A stretch of 64,000 bases of DNA from Fistularia commersonii (lineage: Eukaryota; Chordata; Actinopteri; Syngnathiformes; Fistulariidae), in NCBI GenBank assembly GCA_037954325.1, contig JBBMNZ010000039.1:1674981-1738980 (forward strand), read 5' to 3'. Shown piece by piece: positions 13,301-27,400 of this stretch. The notes under the pieces are model-generated. The model had not been told where the DNA came from. It saw nothing but the letters and a program-made list of their open reading frames with translations, and made no database searches. Position 1 is the stretch's first letter. Every line of letters starts with the position of its first letter. The position numbers were made by a program, and so were the translations under genes.

Positions 13301-16300
13301 GGTGAGATAAGCACTTTTTGACCGAATGGCTATATTTTTTGTACTTGTTGCTAGATTACACTGAATTTGACATATATTGTGCAGAATCATGTCCTAAACA
13401 ACATAATTCAACGGCAGAAACCAGCTTGATGAAATTCATTAGTCATATCCACTCCGAATAAATAAAGCCTCAACTCGGTGAGATAAGCACTTTTTGAAAG
13501 AATGGCTGTATCTTATGAATCTGTGATGGGATTACACTGAATTAGACATATATTGTGCAGAATCATATCCTAAAAAACATATTTCAACAACATAAACCAG
13601 TTGATGAAATTCATCAGTTATTTCCCCTCCGAATCAAAAACGCTTCAACTCAGTGAGATAAGCACTTATTGAAAAAATGGCTGTATCTTATGAATATTTG
13701 ATGGGATTACACTGAATTAGACATATATTGTGCAGAATCAAGCCCTAAAAAACTTCATTCAACGGCAGAAACCAGCTTGATGAAATTCATTTGTTATTTC
13801 CACTCCTAATAAAAAACGCATCAACTCGGTGAGATAAGCACTTTTTGACCGAATGGCTATATATTTTGAACTTGTGGCTGGATTACACTGAATTTGACAT
13901 ATATTTTGCAGAATCATGTCCTAAACAACATATTTCAACATCAAAAACCAGCATGCTGAAATTCATTTATAATTTCCACTCCGAATCAAAAACGATTCAA
14001 CTCGGTGAGATAAGCACTGTTTCACCGAATGGCTATATCTTATAAATCTGTAATGGGATTACACTGAATTAGACATATATTGTGCAGAATCATGTCCTAA
14101 ACAACATATTTCATCAGCAAAACCAGCTTGATGAAATTGATTTATAATTTCAACTCCGAATCAAAAACGATTCAACTCGGTGAGATAAGCACTGGTTGAC
14201 CGAATGGCTATATCCTATGAATCTGTAATGGGATTACACTGAATTAGACATATATTGTGCAGAATCATATCCTAAACAAAATATTTCAACAGCAGAAACC
14301 AGCTTGATGAAATTCATTAGTTATTTCCACTCCGATTCAAAAACGCTTCAAGTCGGTGAGATAAGCACTTTTGGACCGAATGGCTATATCTTTTGAACTT
14401 GTTGCTGGATTACACTGAATTTGATATATATTGTGCAGAATCATGTCCTAAAAAACATAATTCAACGGCAGAAACCAGCTTGATGATATTCATTGATTAT
14501 TTCCACTCCTAATCAAAAACGCTTCAACTCGGTGAGATAAGCACTTTTGGACCGAACGGCTATATCTTTTGAATTTGTAGCTGGATTACCCTGAATTTGA
14601 CATATATTGTGCAGAATCATGTCCTAAACAACATATTGCAACAGCAGAAACCAGCTTGATGCAATTCATGAGTTATTTCCACTCCTAATCAAAAACGCCT
14701 AAACTCGGTGAGATAAGCACTCTTTGAACAAATGGCTATATCTTATGAATCTGTGATGGGATCACACTGAATTTGACATATATTGTGCAGAATCATGTCC
14801 TAAACATCATATTTCAACAGCAGAAACCAGCTTGGTGTAATTCATTTGTTATTTCCACTCCGAATCAAAAACGCTTCAACTCAGTGAGATAAGCACTTTT
14901 TGAACGAATTTATAATATCTTTGAACCTGTGATGGGATTAAACTGAATTTGACATATATTGTGCAGAATCATGTCCCAAACAACATATCTCAACAGCAGA
15001 AACCGCCTTGATGATATTCATTGGTTATTTCCACTCCAAATCAAAAACGCTCCAACTCGGTGAGATAAGCACTTTTTAAATGAATTGCAATATCTTTTTA
15101 AGCTGTGATTGGATTACACTGAATTTGACATATATTGTGCAGAATGATGTCCTAAACAACAAATTTCAACAGAAGAAATAGCTTGAAGAAATTCATCAGT
15201 TGTTTCTACTCCCAATCAAAAACGCTTCAACTCAGTGAGATAAGCACTATTTGACCGAATGGCTATATCTTTTGAAGTTGTAGCTGGATTAAACTGAATT
15301 TGACATATATTGTGCAGAATCATGTCCTAAAAAATATATTTCAACAACAGAAACCAGCTTGGTGAAATTCATTAGTTATATCCACTCCGAATAAAAAAAG
15401 CCTCAACTCGGTGAGATAAGCACTTTTTGAACGAATGGCTATATCTTATGAATCTGTGATGGGATTACACTGAATTAGACATATATTGTGCAGAATCATG
15501 TCCTAAACAACATATTTCAACAACATAAACCAGCTGGAAGAAATTCATTAGTTATTTCCACTCCTAATAAAAAACGCTTCAACTCGGTGCGATAAGCACT
15601 TTTTGACCGAATGGCTATATCTTTTGAACTTGTAGCTGGATTACACTGAATTTGACATATATTGTGCAGAATCATGTCCTAAAAATATATTTCAACAGCA
15701 GAAACCAGCTTTATGAAATTCATTAGTTATTTCCACTCCGAATAAAAAATGCCTCAACTCGGTGAGATAAGCACTTTTTGAACAAATGGCTATATCTTAT
15801 GAATCTGTAATAGGATTACACTGAATTAGACATATATTGTGTAGAATTATGTCCTAAACAAAATATTTCAACAGTAGAAACCAGCTTGCTGAAATTCATT
15901 AGTAATTTCCACTCCGAATCAAAAACGCTTCAACTCGGTGAGATAAGCACTATTGGACCGAATGGCTATATCTTTTGAACTTGTAGCTGGATTACGCTGA
16001 ATTTGACATATATTGTGCAGAATCATGTCCTAAATGACATAATTCAATGGCAGAAACCAGCTTTATGAAATTCATTAGTTATTTCCACTTCTAATAAAAA
16101 ACGCATCAACTCGGTGAGATAAGCACTTTTTGAACAAATGGCTATATATTTTGAACTTGTTGCTGGATTACACTGAATTTGACACACATTGTGTAGAATC
16201 ATGTCCTAAACAACATATTTCAACAGCAGAAACTAGCTTGGTGAAATTCATTACTTATATCCACTTCGAATAAAAAACGCCTCAACTCGGTGAGATAAGC

Positions 16301-16800
16301 ACTTTTTGAAAAAAATGGCTATATCTTATGAATATTTGATGGGATTACACTGAATTAGACATATATTGTGCAGAATCAAGCCCTAAAAAACTTCATTCAA
16401 CGGCAGAAACCAGCTTGATGAAATTCATTTGTTATTTCCACTCCAAACAAAAAATGCATCATGTTATTGATATAAGCACTTTTTGACCGAATGGCTATAT
16501 CTTTTGAACTTGTAGCTGGATTACACTGAATTTGACATATATTTTGCAAAATCATGTCCTAAACAAAATATTTCATTAACAAAAACCAGCTTGATGAAAT
16601 TCATTTATAATTTCCTCTCCGAATCAAAAACGATTCAACTCGGTGAGATAAGCACTGTTTGACCGAATGGCTATATCTTTTGAACTTGTTGCTGGATTAC
16701 ACTGAATTTGACATATAATGTGCATATTCATGTCCTAAACAACATATTTCAACAGCTGAAATCAGCTTGGTGAAATTCATTAGTCATTTCCACTCCCAAT
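10383..16800 (+). repeat. Domain A, mixed monomers with transposed blocks
   Basis: About 36 monomers. The stretch from about 10,370 to 10,790 repeats 4,210-4,640 (marker GGCTGTATCTTTTGAAC with GGATTACGCAG, at 4356, 10515 and again near 12105), an offset of about 35 monomers. A 6-bp deletion removes part of the CATATTTCAACAGCAG segment near 12,705, and a 2-bp insertion gives GATATATATATTG near 12,493. Blocks at 12,770-13,080 and 13,640-13,830 repeat sequences first seen at 6,110-6,400 and 5,930-6,130. No gene or foreign element is visible. Confidence 0.82.
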
Positions 16801-18970
16801 CAAAAACGCTTCAACTCGGTGAGATAAGCACTTTTTGATCGAATGGCTATATCTTTTGAATTTGTATCTGGGTTACACTGAATTTGACATATATTGTGCA
16901 GAATCATGTCCAAAACAACATATTGCAACAGCAGAAACCAGCTTGATGAAATTCATGAGTTATTTCCACTCCTAATCAAAAACGCTTCAACTCGGTGAGG
17001 TAAGCACTTTTTGAATAAATGGCTATAACTTTTGAATATGTAGCTGGATTACACTGAAAATGACATATATTGTGCAGAATCATGTCCTAAACAACATAAT
17101 TCAACGGCAAAAACCAGCCTGATGAAATTCATTACTTATTTCCACTCATAATCAAAAACGCTTCAACTTATCGAGATAAGCACTTTTTGACTGAATGGCT
17201 ATATATTTTGAACTTGTTGCTGGATTACACTGAATTTGACACATATTGTGCAGAATCATGTCCTAAACAACATATTTCATCAGCAGAAACCAGCTTGGTG
17301 AAATTCATTACTTATATCCACTCCGAATAAAAAACGCCTCAACTCGGTGAGATAAGCACTTTTTGAAAAAATGGCTATATCTTATGAATATTTGATGGGA
17401 TTACACTGAATTTGACACCGATTGTGCAGAATCATGTCCTAAACAACATAATTCAACGGCAGAAACCAGCTTGATGAAATTAATTTGTTATTTCCACTCC
17501 TAATAAAAAACGCATCAACTCGGTGAGATAAGTACTTTTTGACCGAATGGCTATATATTTTGAACTTGTAGCTGGTTTACACTGAATTTGACATATATTT
17601 TGCAGAATCATGTCCTAAACAAAACATTTCATTAACAAAAACCAGCTTGATGAAATTAATTTATAATTTCCTCTCCGAATCAAAAACGATTCAACTTGGT
17701 GAGATAAGCACTGTTTGACCGAATGGCTATATCTTTTGAACTTGTTGCTGGATTACACTGAATTTGACATATAATGTGCATATTCATTTCCTAAACAACA
17801 TATTTCAACAGCTGAAATCAGCTTGGTGAAATTCATTAGTTATTTCCACTCCTAATCAAAAACGCTTCAACTCGGTGAGATAAGCACTTTTTGATCGAAT
17901 GGCTATATCTTTTGAATTTGTATCTGGGTTACACTGAATTTGACATATATTGTGCAGAATCATGTCCAAAACAACATATTGCAACAGCAGAAACCAGCTT
18001 GATGAAATTCATGAGTTATTTCCACTCCTAATCAAAAACGCTTCAACTCGGTGAGGTAAGCACTTTTTGAATAAATGGCTATAACTTTTGAATATGTAGC
18101 TGGATTACACTGAAAATGACATATATTGTGCAGAATCATGTCCTAAACAACATAATTCAACGGCAAAAACCAGCCTGATGAAATTCATTACTTATTTCCA
18201 CTCATAATCAAAAACGCTTCAACTTATCGAGATAAGCACTTTTTGACTGAATGGCTATATATTTTGAACTTGTTGCTGGATTACACTGAATTTGACACAT
18301 ATTGTGCAGAATCATGTCCTAAACAACATATTTCATCAGCAGAAACCAGCTTGGTGAAATTCATTACTTATATCCACTCCGAATAAAAAACGCCTCAACT
18401 CGGTGAGATAAGCACTTTTTGAAAAAATGGCTATATCTTATGAATATTTGATGGGATTACACTGAATTTGACACCGATTGTGCAGAATCATGTCCTAAAC
18501 AACATAATTCAACGGCAGAAACCAGCTTGATGAAATTAATTTGTTATTTCCACTCCTAATAAAAAACGCATCAACTCGGTGAGATAAGTACTTTTTGACC
18601 GAATGGCTATATATTTTGAACTTGTAGCTGGTTTACACTGAATTTGACATATATTTTGCAGAATCATGTCCTAAACAAAACATTTCATTAACAAAAACCA
18701 GCTTGATGAAATTAATTTATAATTTCCTCTCCGAATCAAAAACGATTCAACTTGGTGAGATAAGCACTGTTTGACCGAATGGCTATATCTTTTGAACTTG
18801 TTGCTGGATTACACTGAATTTGACATATAATGTGCATATTCATTTCCTAAACAACATATTTCAACAGCTGAAATCAGCTTGGTGAAATTCATTAGTTATT
18901 TCCACTCCTAATCAAAAACGCTTCAACTCGGTGAGATAAGCACTTTTTGATCGAATGGCTATATCTTTTG
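16800..18970 (+). repeat. 6-monomer (1,056-bp) tandem HOR, two near-identical copies
   Basis: With an offset of 1056 (6 x 176) the text at about 16,800-17,910 is almost identical to 17,856-18,970. Markers are GAGGTAAGCAC at 16997 and 18053, GGCTATAACTTTTGAATATG, CACTGAAAATGACATATATT, and GAATTTGACACCGATTGTG near 17,410 and 18,465. A more diverged preceding copy extends left to about 16,490. The run ends near 18,983, where TTTGTATCTGGG becomes TTTGTAGCTGGG. This is the youngest duplication inside domain A. Confidence 0.85.
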
Positions 18971-20600
18971 AATTTGTAGCTGGGTTACACTGAATTTGAC
19001 ATATATTGTTCAGAATCGTGTCCAAAACAACATACTGCAACAGCAGAAACCAGCTTGATGAAATTCATGAGTTATTTCCACTCCTAATCAAAAACGCTTC
19101 AACTCGGTGATATAAGCACTTTTTGAACAAATGGCTATATCTTTTGAATTTGTAGCTGGATTACACTGAATTTGACATATATTGTGCAGAATCATGTCCT
19201 AAACAACATATTGCAACAGCAGAAACATGCTTGATGAAATTCATCAGTTATTTCCACTCCTAATCTAAAACGTTTCAACTCGGTGAGATAAGCACTTTTT
19301 GACCGAATGGCTATATTTTTTGTACTTGTTGCTAGATTACACTGAATTTGACATATATTGTGCAGAATCCTGTCCTAAACAACATAATTCAACGGCAGAA
19401 ACCAGCTTGATGAAATTCATTAGTTATTTCCACTCCTAATCAAAAACGCATCAACTCATTGAGATAAGCAGTTTTTGAAAGAATGGCTCTATATTTTGAA
19501 CTTGTGGCTGGATTACACTGAATTTGACATATATTTTGCAGAATCATGTCCTAAACAACATATTTCAACAGCAAAAACCTGCTTGCTGAAATTCATTTAT
19601 AATTTCAACTCCGAATCAAAAACGATTCAACTCGGTGAGATAAGCACTGTTTGACCGAATGGCTATATCTTATAAATCTGTAATGGGATTACACTGAATT
19701 AGACATATATTGTGCAGAATCATATCCTAAACAACATATTTCAACAGCAGAAACCAGCTTGATGAAATTAATTAGTTATTTCCACTCCGATTCAAAAACG
19801 CTTCAACTCGGTGAGATAAGCACTTTTGGACCGAATGGCTATATCTTTTGAACTTGTTGCTGGATTACAGTGAATTTGATAAATATTGTGCAGAACCATT
19901 TCCTAAAAAACATAATTCAACGGCAGAAACCAGTTTGATGATATTCATAAGTTATTTCCACTCCTAATCAAAAACGCATCAACTCATTGAGATAAGCACT
20001 TTTTGACCGAATGGCTATATATTTTGAACTAGTAGCTGGATTACACTGAATTTGACATATATTGTGCAGAATCATGTCCTAAACAACATATTTCATCAGC
20101 AAAAACCAGCTTGATGAAATTCATTAGTTATATCCACTCCTAATCAAAAACGCTTCAACTCGGTGAGATAAGCACTTTTGGACCGAACGGCTATATCTTT
20201 TGAATTTGTAGCTGGATTACCCTGAATTTGACATATATTGTGCAGAATCATGTCCTAAACAACATATTGCAACAGCAGAAACCAGCTTGATGCAATTCAT
20301 GAGTTATTTCCACTCCTAATCAAAAACGCCTAAACTCGGTGAGATAAGCACTTTTTGAACAAATGGCTATATCTTATGAATCTGTGATGGGATTACACTG
20401 AATTTGACATATATTGTGCAGAATCATGTCCTAAACAACATATTTCATCAGCAAAAACCAGCTTGATGAAATTCATTAGTTAGTTCCACTCCTAATAAAA
20501 AAACGCTTCAACTCGGTGAGATAAGCACTTTTTAAATGAATTGCAATATCTTTTTAACCTGTGATTGGATTACACTGAATTTGACATATATTGTGCAGAA
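18970..20600 (+). repeat. Last monomers of domain A, copy of 6.4-7.6 kb
   Basis: About nine monomers that follow the same order as 6,400-7,620: GTTCAGAATC with CATACTGCAAC (6530 and 19010), AAACGTTTCAACTCGG (about 6783 and 19270), GAATGGCTCTATATTTTG (6818 and 19481), and GAAATTAATTAGTTATTTCC. The offset is roughly 12.5-12.7 kb. The final monomer (20533, AAATGAATTGCAATATC, then CCTGTGATTGGATTACAC) directly abuts the first domain B monomer. Confidence 0.8.
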
Positions 20601-23600
20601 TCATGTCCTTAACAACATATTTCAACAGCAGAAACCAGCTTGATGAAATTCAAAAGTTATTGCCACTCCTAATCAAAAACGCTCCAACTCGGTGAGATAA
20701 GCATTTTTTGAACCTATGGCTATATCTTTTAAACTTGTAGCTGGATTACACTGAATTTGACATATATTATGCAGAATCATGTCCTAAACAACATATTTCA
20801 ATAGCAGAAACCAGCTTGATGAAATTCAAAAGTTATTGCCACTCCTAATCAAAAACACTCCAACTCGGTGAGATAAGCACTTTTTGAATGAATGGCTATA
20901 TCTTTTGAACCTGTGAAGGGATTACACTAGATTTGACATATATTGTGTAGAATCATGTCCTAAAAAACATATTTCAACAGCAGAAACCAGCTTGATGAAA
21001 TTCAAAAGTTATTTCCACTCCTAATCAAAAACGCTCCAACTCGGTGAGATAAGCATTTTTTGACCCTATGGCTATATCTTTTAAACTTGTTGCTGGATTA
21101 CACTGAATTTGACATATATTGTGCAGAATCATGTCCTAAACAACATATTTCAACAGCAGAAACCAGCTTGATGAAATTCAAAAGTTATTGCCACTTCTAA
21201 TCAAAAAACGCTCCAACTCGGTGAGATAAGCACTTTTTGAACGGATGGCTATATCTTTTGAACCTTTGAAGGGATTACACTAGATTTGACATATATTGTG
21301 CAGAATCATGTCCTAAACAACATATTTCAACAGCAGAAACCAGCTTGATGAAATTCAAAAGTTATTGCCACTCCTAATAAAAAACACTCCAACTCGGTGA
21401 GATAATGACTTATTGAACCTAGGGCTATATCTTTTGAACCTGTGAAGGGATAACACTAGATTTGACATATATTCTGCGGAATCATGTCCTTAACAACATA
21501 TTTCAACAGCAGAAACCAGCTTGATGAAATTCAAAAGTTATTACCACTCCTAATCAAAAACGCTCCAACTCGGTGAGATAAGCATTTTTTGACCCTATGG
21601 CTATATCTTTTAAACTTGTAGCTGGATTACACAGAATTTGACATATATTATGCAGAATCATGTCCTAAACAACATATTTCAATAGCAGAAACCAGCTTGA
21701 TGAAATTCAAAAGTTATTGCCACTCCTAATCAAAAACACTCCAACTCGGTGAGATAAGCACTTTTTGAATGAATGGCTATATCTTTTGAACCTGTGAAGG
21801 GATTACACTAGATTTGACATATATTGTGTAGAATCATGTCCTAAAAAACATATTTCAACAGCAGAAACCAGCTTGATGAAATTCAAAAGTTATTTCCACT
21901 CCTAATCAAAAACGCTCCAACTCGGTGAGATAAGCATTTTTTGACCCTATGGCTATATCTTTTAAACTTGTAGCTGGATTACACTGAATTTGACATATAT
22001 TGTGCAGAATCATGTCCTAAACAACATATTTCAACAGCAGAAACCAGCTTGATGAAATTCAAAAGTTATTGCCACTCCTAATAAAAAACGCTCCAACTCG
22101 GTGAGATAATGACTTATTGAACCTAGGGCTATATCTTTTGAACCTGTGAAGGGATAACACTAGATTTGACATATATTGTGCAGAATCATGTCCTTAACAA
22201 CATATTTCAACAGCAGAAACCAGCTTGATGAAATTCAAAAGTTATTGCCACTCCTAATCAAAAACGCTCCAACTCGGTGAGATAAGCATTTTTTGACCCT
22301 ATGGCTATATCTTTTAAACTTGTAGCTGGATTACACAGAATTTGACATATATTATGCAGAATCATGTCCTAAACAACATATTTCAATAGCAGAAACCAGC
22401 TTGATGAAATTCAAAAGTTATTGCCACTCCTAATCAAAAACGCTCCAACTCGGTGAGATAATGACTTATTGAACCTAGGGCTATATCTTTTGAACCTGTG
22501 AAGGGATAACACTAGATTTGACATATATTGTGCAAAATCATGTCCTTAACAACATATTTCAACAGCAGAAACCAGCTTGATGAAATTCAAAAGTTATTGC
22601 CACTCCTAATCAAAAACGCTCCAACTCGGTGAGATAAGCATTTTTTGAACCTATGGCTATATCTTTTAAACTTGTAGCTGGATTACACTGAATTTGACAT
22701 ATATTATGCAGAATCATGTCCTAAACAACATATTTCAATAGCAGAAACCAGCTTGATGAAATTCAAAAGTTATTGCCACTCCTAATCAAAAACACTCCAA
22801 CTCGGTGAGATAAGCACTTTTTGACTGAATGGCTATATCTTTTGAACCTGTGAAGGGATTACACTAGATTTGACATATATTGTGTAGAATCATGTCCTAA
22901 AAAACATATTTCAACGGCAGAAACAAGCTTGATGAAATTCAAAAGTTATTTCCACTCCTAATCAAAAACGCTCCAACTCGGTGAGATAAGCATTTTTTGA
23001 CCCTATGGCTATATCTTTTAAACTTGTTGCTGGATTACACTGAATTTGACATATATTGTGCAGAATCATGTCCTAAACAACATATTTCAACAGCAGAAAC
23101 CAGCTTGATGAAATTCAAAAGTTATTGCCACTTCTAATCAAAAAACGCTCCAACTCGGTGAGATAAGCAGTTTTTGAACGGATGGCTATATCTTTTGAAC
23201 CTTTGAAGGGATTACACTAGATTTGACATATATTGTGCAGAATCATGTCCTAAACAACATATTTCAACAGCAGAAACCAGCTTGATGAAATTCAAAAGTT
23301 ATTGCCACTCCTAATAAAAAACGCTCCAACTCGGTGAGATAATGACTTATTGAACCTAGGGCTATATCTTTTGAACCTGTGAAGGGATAACACTAGATTT
23401 GACATATATTGTGCAGAATCATGTCCTTAACAACATATTTCAACAGCAGAAACCAGCTTGATGAAATTCAAAAGTTATTGCCACTCCTAATCAAAAACGC
23501 TCCAACTCGGTGAGATAAGCATTTTTTGACCCTATGGCTATATCTTTTAAACTTGTAGCTGGATTACACAGAATTTGACATATATTATGCAGAATCATAT

Positions 23601-24400
23601 CCTAAACAACATATTTCAATAGCAGAAACCAGCTTGATGAAATTCAAAAGTTATTGCCACTCCTAATCAAAAACACTCCAACTCGGTGAGATAAGCACTT
23701 TTTGAATGAATGGCTATATCTTTTGAACCTGTGAAGGGATTACACTAGATTTGACATATATTGTGTAGAATCATGTCCTAAAAAACATATTTCAACAGCA
23801 GAAACCAGCTTGATGAAATTCAAAAGTTATTTCCACTCCTAATCAAAAACGCTCCAACTCGGTGAGATAAGCATTTTTTGACCCTATGGCTATATCTTTT
23901 AAACTTGTAGCTGGATTACACTGAATTTGACATATATTGTGCAGAATCATGTCCTAAACAACATATTTCAACAGCAGAAACCAGCTTGATGAAATTCAAA
24001 AGTTATTGCCTCTCCTAATAAAAAACGCTCCAACTCGGTGAGATAATGACTTATTGAACCTAGGGCTATATCTTTTGAACCTGTGAAGGGATAACACTAG
24101 ATTTGACATATATTGTGCAGAATCATGTCCTTAACAACATATTTCAACAGCAGAAACCAGCTTGATGAAATTCAAAAGTTATTGCCACTCCTAATCAAAA
24201 ACGCTCCAACTCGGTGAGATAAGCATTTTTTGAACCTATGGCTATATCTTTTAAACTTGTAGCTGGATTACACTGAATTTGACATATATTATGCAGAATC
24301 ATGTCCTAAACAACATATTTCAATAGCAGAAACCAGCTTGATGAAATTCAAAAGTTATTGCCACTCCTAATCAAAAACACTCCAACTCGGTGAGATAAGC
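20590..24400 (+). repeat. 11-monomer (1,936-bp) HOR, two copies
   Basis: Bases about 20,590-22,460 match 22,526-24,397 with an offset of 1936-1937 (11 x 176). Matching landmarks are TCCTTAACAAC (20607 and 22543), TTCTAATCAAAAAACGCTCC (about 21,195 and 23,131), and the gamma marker GACTTATTGAACC (21407 and 23343; 22111 and 24048). Other overlapping periods (704 and 351 bases between gamma monomers) show that this HOR was itself assembled from smaller duplications. Copy 2 differs by point changes such as AAGCAGTTTTTGAACGG against AAGCACTTTTTGAACGG. Confidence 0.82.
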
Positions 24401-27400
24401 ACTTTTTGAATGAATGGCTATATCTTTTGAACCTGTGAAGGGATTACACTGAATTTGACATATATTGTGTAGAATCATGTCCTAAAAAACATATTTCAAC
24501 AGCAGAAACCAGCTTGATGAAATTCAAAAGTTATTTCCACTCCTAATCAAAAACGCTCCAACTCGGTGAGATAAGCATTTTTTGACCCTATGGCTATATC
24601 TTTTAAACTTGTAGCTGGATTACACTGAATTTGACATATATTGTGCAGAATCATGTCCTAAACAACATATTTCAACAGCAGAAACCAGCTTGATGAAATT
24701 CAAAAGTTATTGCCACTTCTAATCAAAAAACGCTCCAACTCGGTGAGATAAGCACTTTTTGAACGGATGGCTATATCTTTTGAACCTGTGAAGGGATTAC
24801 ACTAGATTTGACATTTATTGTGCAGAATCATGTCCTAAACACCATATTTCAACTGCAGAAACCAGCTTGATGAAATTCAAAAGTTATTTCCACTCCTAAT
24901 CAAAAACGCTCCAACTCGGTGAGATAAGCACTTTTTGACCCTAGGGCTATATCTTTTAAACATGTAGCTGGATTACACTGAATTTGACATATATTATGCA
25001 AAATCATGTCCTAAACAACATATTTCAACAGCAGAAACCAGCTTGATGAAATTCAAAAGTTATTGCCACTCCTAATCAAAAACGCTCCAACTCGGTGAGA
25101 TAAGCACTTTTTAAACGAATGGCTATATCTTTTGAACCTGTGAAGGGATTACACTAGATTTGACATATATTGTGCAGAATCATGTCCTAAACAACACATT
25201 TCAACAGCAGAAACCAGCTTGATGAAATTCAAAAGTTATTGCCACTCCTAATCAAAAACGCTCCAACTCGGTGAGATAAGCACTTTTTGACTCTAGGGCT
25301 ATATCTTTTAAACATGTAGCTGGATCACACTGAATTTGACATATATTGTGCAGAATAATGTCCTAAACAACATATTTCAACAGCAGAAACCAGCTTGATG
25401 AAATTCAAAAGTTATTTCCACTCCTAATCAAAAACGCTCCAACTCGGTGAGATAAGCACTTTTTGACCCTAGGGCTATATCTTTTAAACATGTAGCTGGA
25501 TTACACTGATTTTGACATGTATTGTGCAAAATCATGTCCTAAACAACATTTTTCAACAGCAGAAACCAGCTTGATGAAATTCAAAAGTTATTGCCACTCC
25601 TAATCAAAAACGCTCCAACTCGGTGAGATAAGCACTATTTGACCCTATGGCTATATATTTTAAACTTGTAGCTGGATTACACTGAATTTGACATATATTA
25701 TGCAGAATAATGTCCTAAACAACATATTTCAACAGCAGAAACCAGCTTGATGAAATTCAAAAGTTATTGCCACTCCTAATCAAAAACACTCCAACTCGGT
25801 GAGATAAGCACTTTTTGAATGAATGTCTATATCTTTTGAACCTGTGAAGGGATTACACTAGATTTGACATATATTGTGCAGAATCATGTCCTAAACACCA
25901 TATTTCAACAGCAGAAACCAGCTTGATGAAATTCAAAAGTTATTTCCACTCCTAATGAAAAACGCTCCAACTCGGTGAGATAAGCATTTTTTGACCCTAT
26001 GGCTATATCTTTTAAACTTGTAGCTGGATTACACTGAATTTGAGATATATTGTGCAGAATAATGTCCTAAACAACATATTTCAACAGCAGAAACCAGCTT
26101 GATGAAACTCAAAAGTTATTTCCACTCCTAATCAAAAACGCTCCAACTCGGTGAGATAAGCATTTTTTGACCCTATGGCTATATCTTTTAAACTTGTAGC
26201 TGGATTACACTGAATTTGACATATATTGTGCTGAATAATGTCCTAAACAACATATTTCAACAGCAGAAACCAGCTTGATGAAATTCATGAGTTATTTCCA
26301 CTCCTAATTAAAAACGCTCCAACTCGGTGAGATAAGCATTTTTTGACCCTATGGCTATATCTTTTAAACTTGTAGCTGGATTACACTGAATTTGACATAT
26401 ATTGTGCAGAACCATGTCCTAAACAACATATTTCAAAAGCAGAAACCAGCTTGATGAAATTCATGAGTTATTGCCACTCCTAATCAAAAACGCTCCAACT
26501 CGGTGAGATAAGCATTTTTTGACCTTATGACTATATCTTTTAAACTTGTAGCTGGATTACACTGAATTTGACATATATTATGCAGAATCATGTCCTAAAC
26601 AACATATTTCAACAGCAGAAACCAGCTTGATGAAATTCAAAAGTTATTGCCACTGCTAATCAAAAACGCTCCAACTCGGTGAGATAAGCACTTTTTGAAC
26701 GAATGGCTATATCTTTTGAACATGTGAAGGGATTACACTAGATTTGACATTTATTGTGCAGAATCATGTCCTAAACAACATATTTCAACAGCAGAAACCA
26801 GCTTGATGAAATTCATCAGTTATTTCCACTCCTAATCAAAAACGCTCCAACTCGGTGAGATAAGCACTTTTTGACCCTAGGGCTATATCTTTTAAACATG
26901 TAGCTGGATTACACTGAATTTGACATATATTGTGCAGAATCATGTCCTAAACAACATATTTCAACAGCAGAAACCAGCTTGATGAAATTCAAAAGTTATT
27001 GCCACTCCTAATCAAAAACGCTCCAACTCGGTGAGATAAGCACTTTTTGACTCTAGGGCTATATCTTTTAAACTTGTAGCTGGATCACACTGAATTTGAC
27101 ATATATTGTGCAGAATAATGTCCTAAACAACATATTTCAACAGCAGAAACCAGCTTGATGAAATTCAAAAGTTATTGCCACTCCTAATCAAAAACGCTCC
27201 AACTCGGTGAGATAAGCACTTTTTGAACGAATGGCTATATCTTTTGAACCTGTGAAGGGATTACACTAGATTTGACATATTGTGCAGAATCATGTCCTAA
27301 ACAACATATTTCAACAGCAGAAACCAGCTTGATGAAATTGAAAAGTTATTGCCACTCCTAATCAAAAACGCTCCAACTCGGTGAGATAAGCACTTTTTGA

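Larger units (their letters stand above)
1..20600 (+). repeat. Domain A: divergent satellite monomers, mixed subtypes
   Basis: About 117 monomers that differ from each other at many positions. The dyad segment usually reads GCTTCAACTCGG, and the upstream segment reads TTCATGAGTTATTTCCACTCC, TTCATTAGTTATTTCC or TTCATTTATAATTTCC. At least five subtypes are seen downstream of GGCTATATC: TTTTGAACTTGTAGCTGG; TTTATAAACTGTGATGGG; TTATGAATCTGTGATGGG with GAATTAGAC; a form with GAATTTATAATATCTTTG (near 8578, 10158, 14903); and a form with AAATGAATTGCAATATC (7693, 9277, 15077, 20533). Local duplications of 6 to 16 monomers are overlaid on this mixture. The high divergence marks this as the oldest, least homogenised part of the window. 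The right limit is set by the first monomer with CAAAAGTTATTGCC at 20651. Confidence 0.9.

Noticed and set aside
13845..14045. 66-codon open reading frame, plus strand, as a gene
   Set aside because: Same satellite frame as at 3115, opened by CCGAATC and by TTTCACCG replacing the usual TGA; a by-product of monomer variation.
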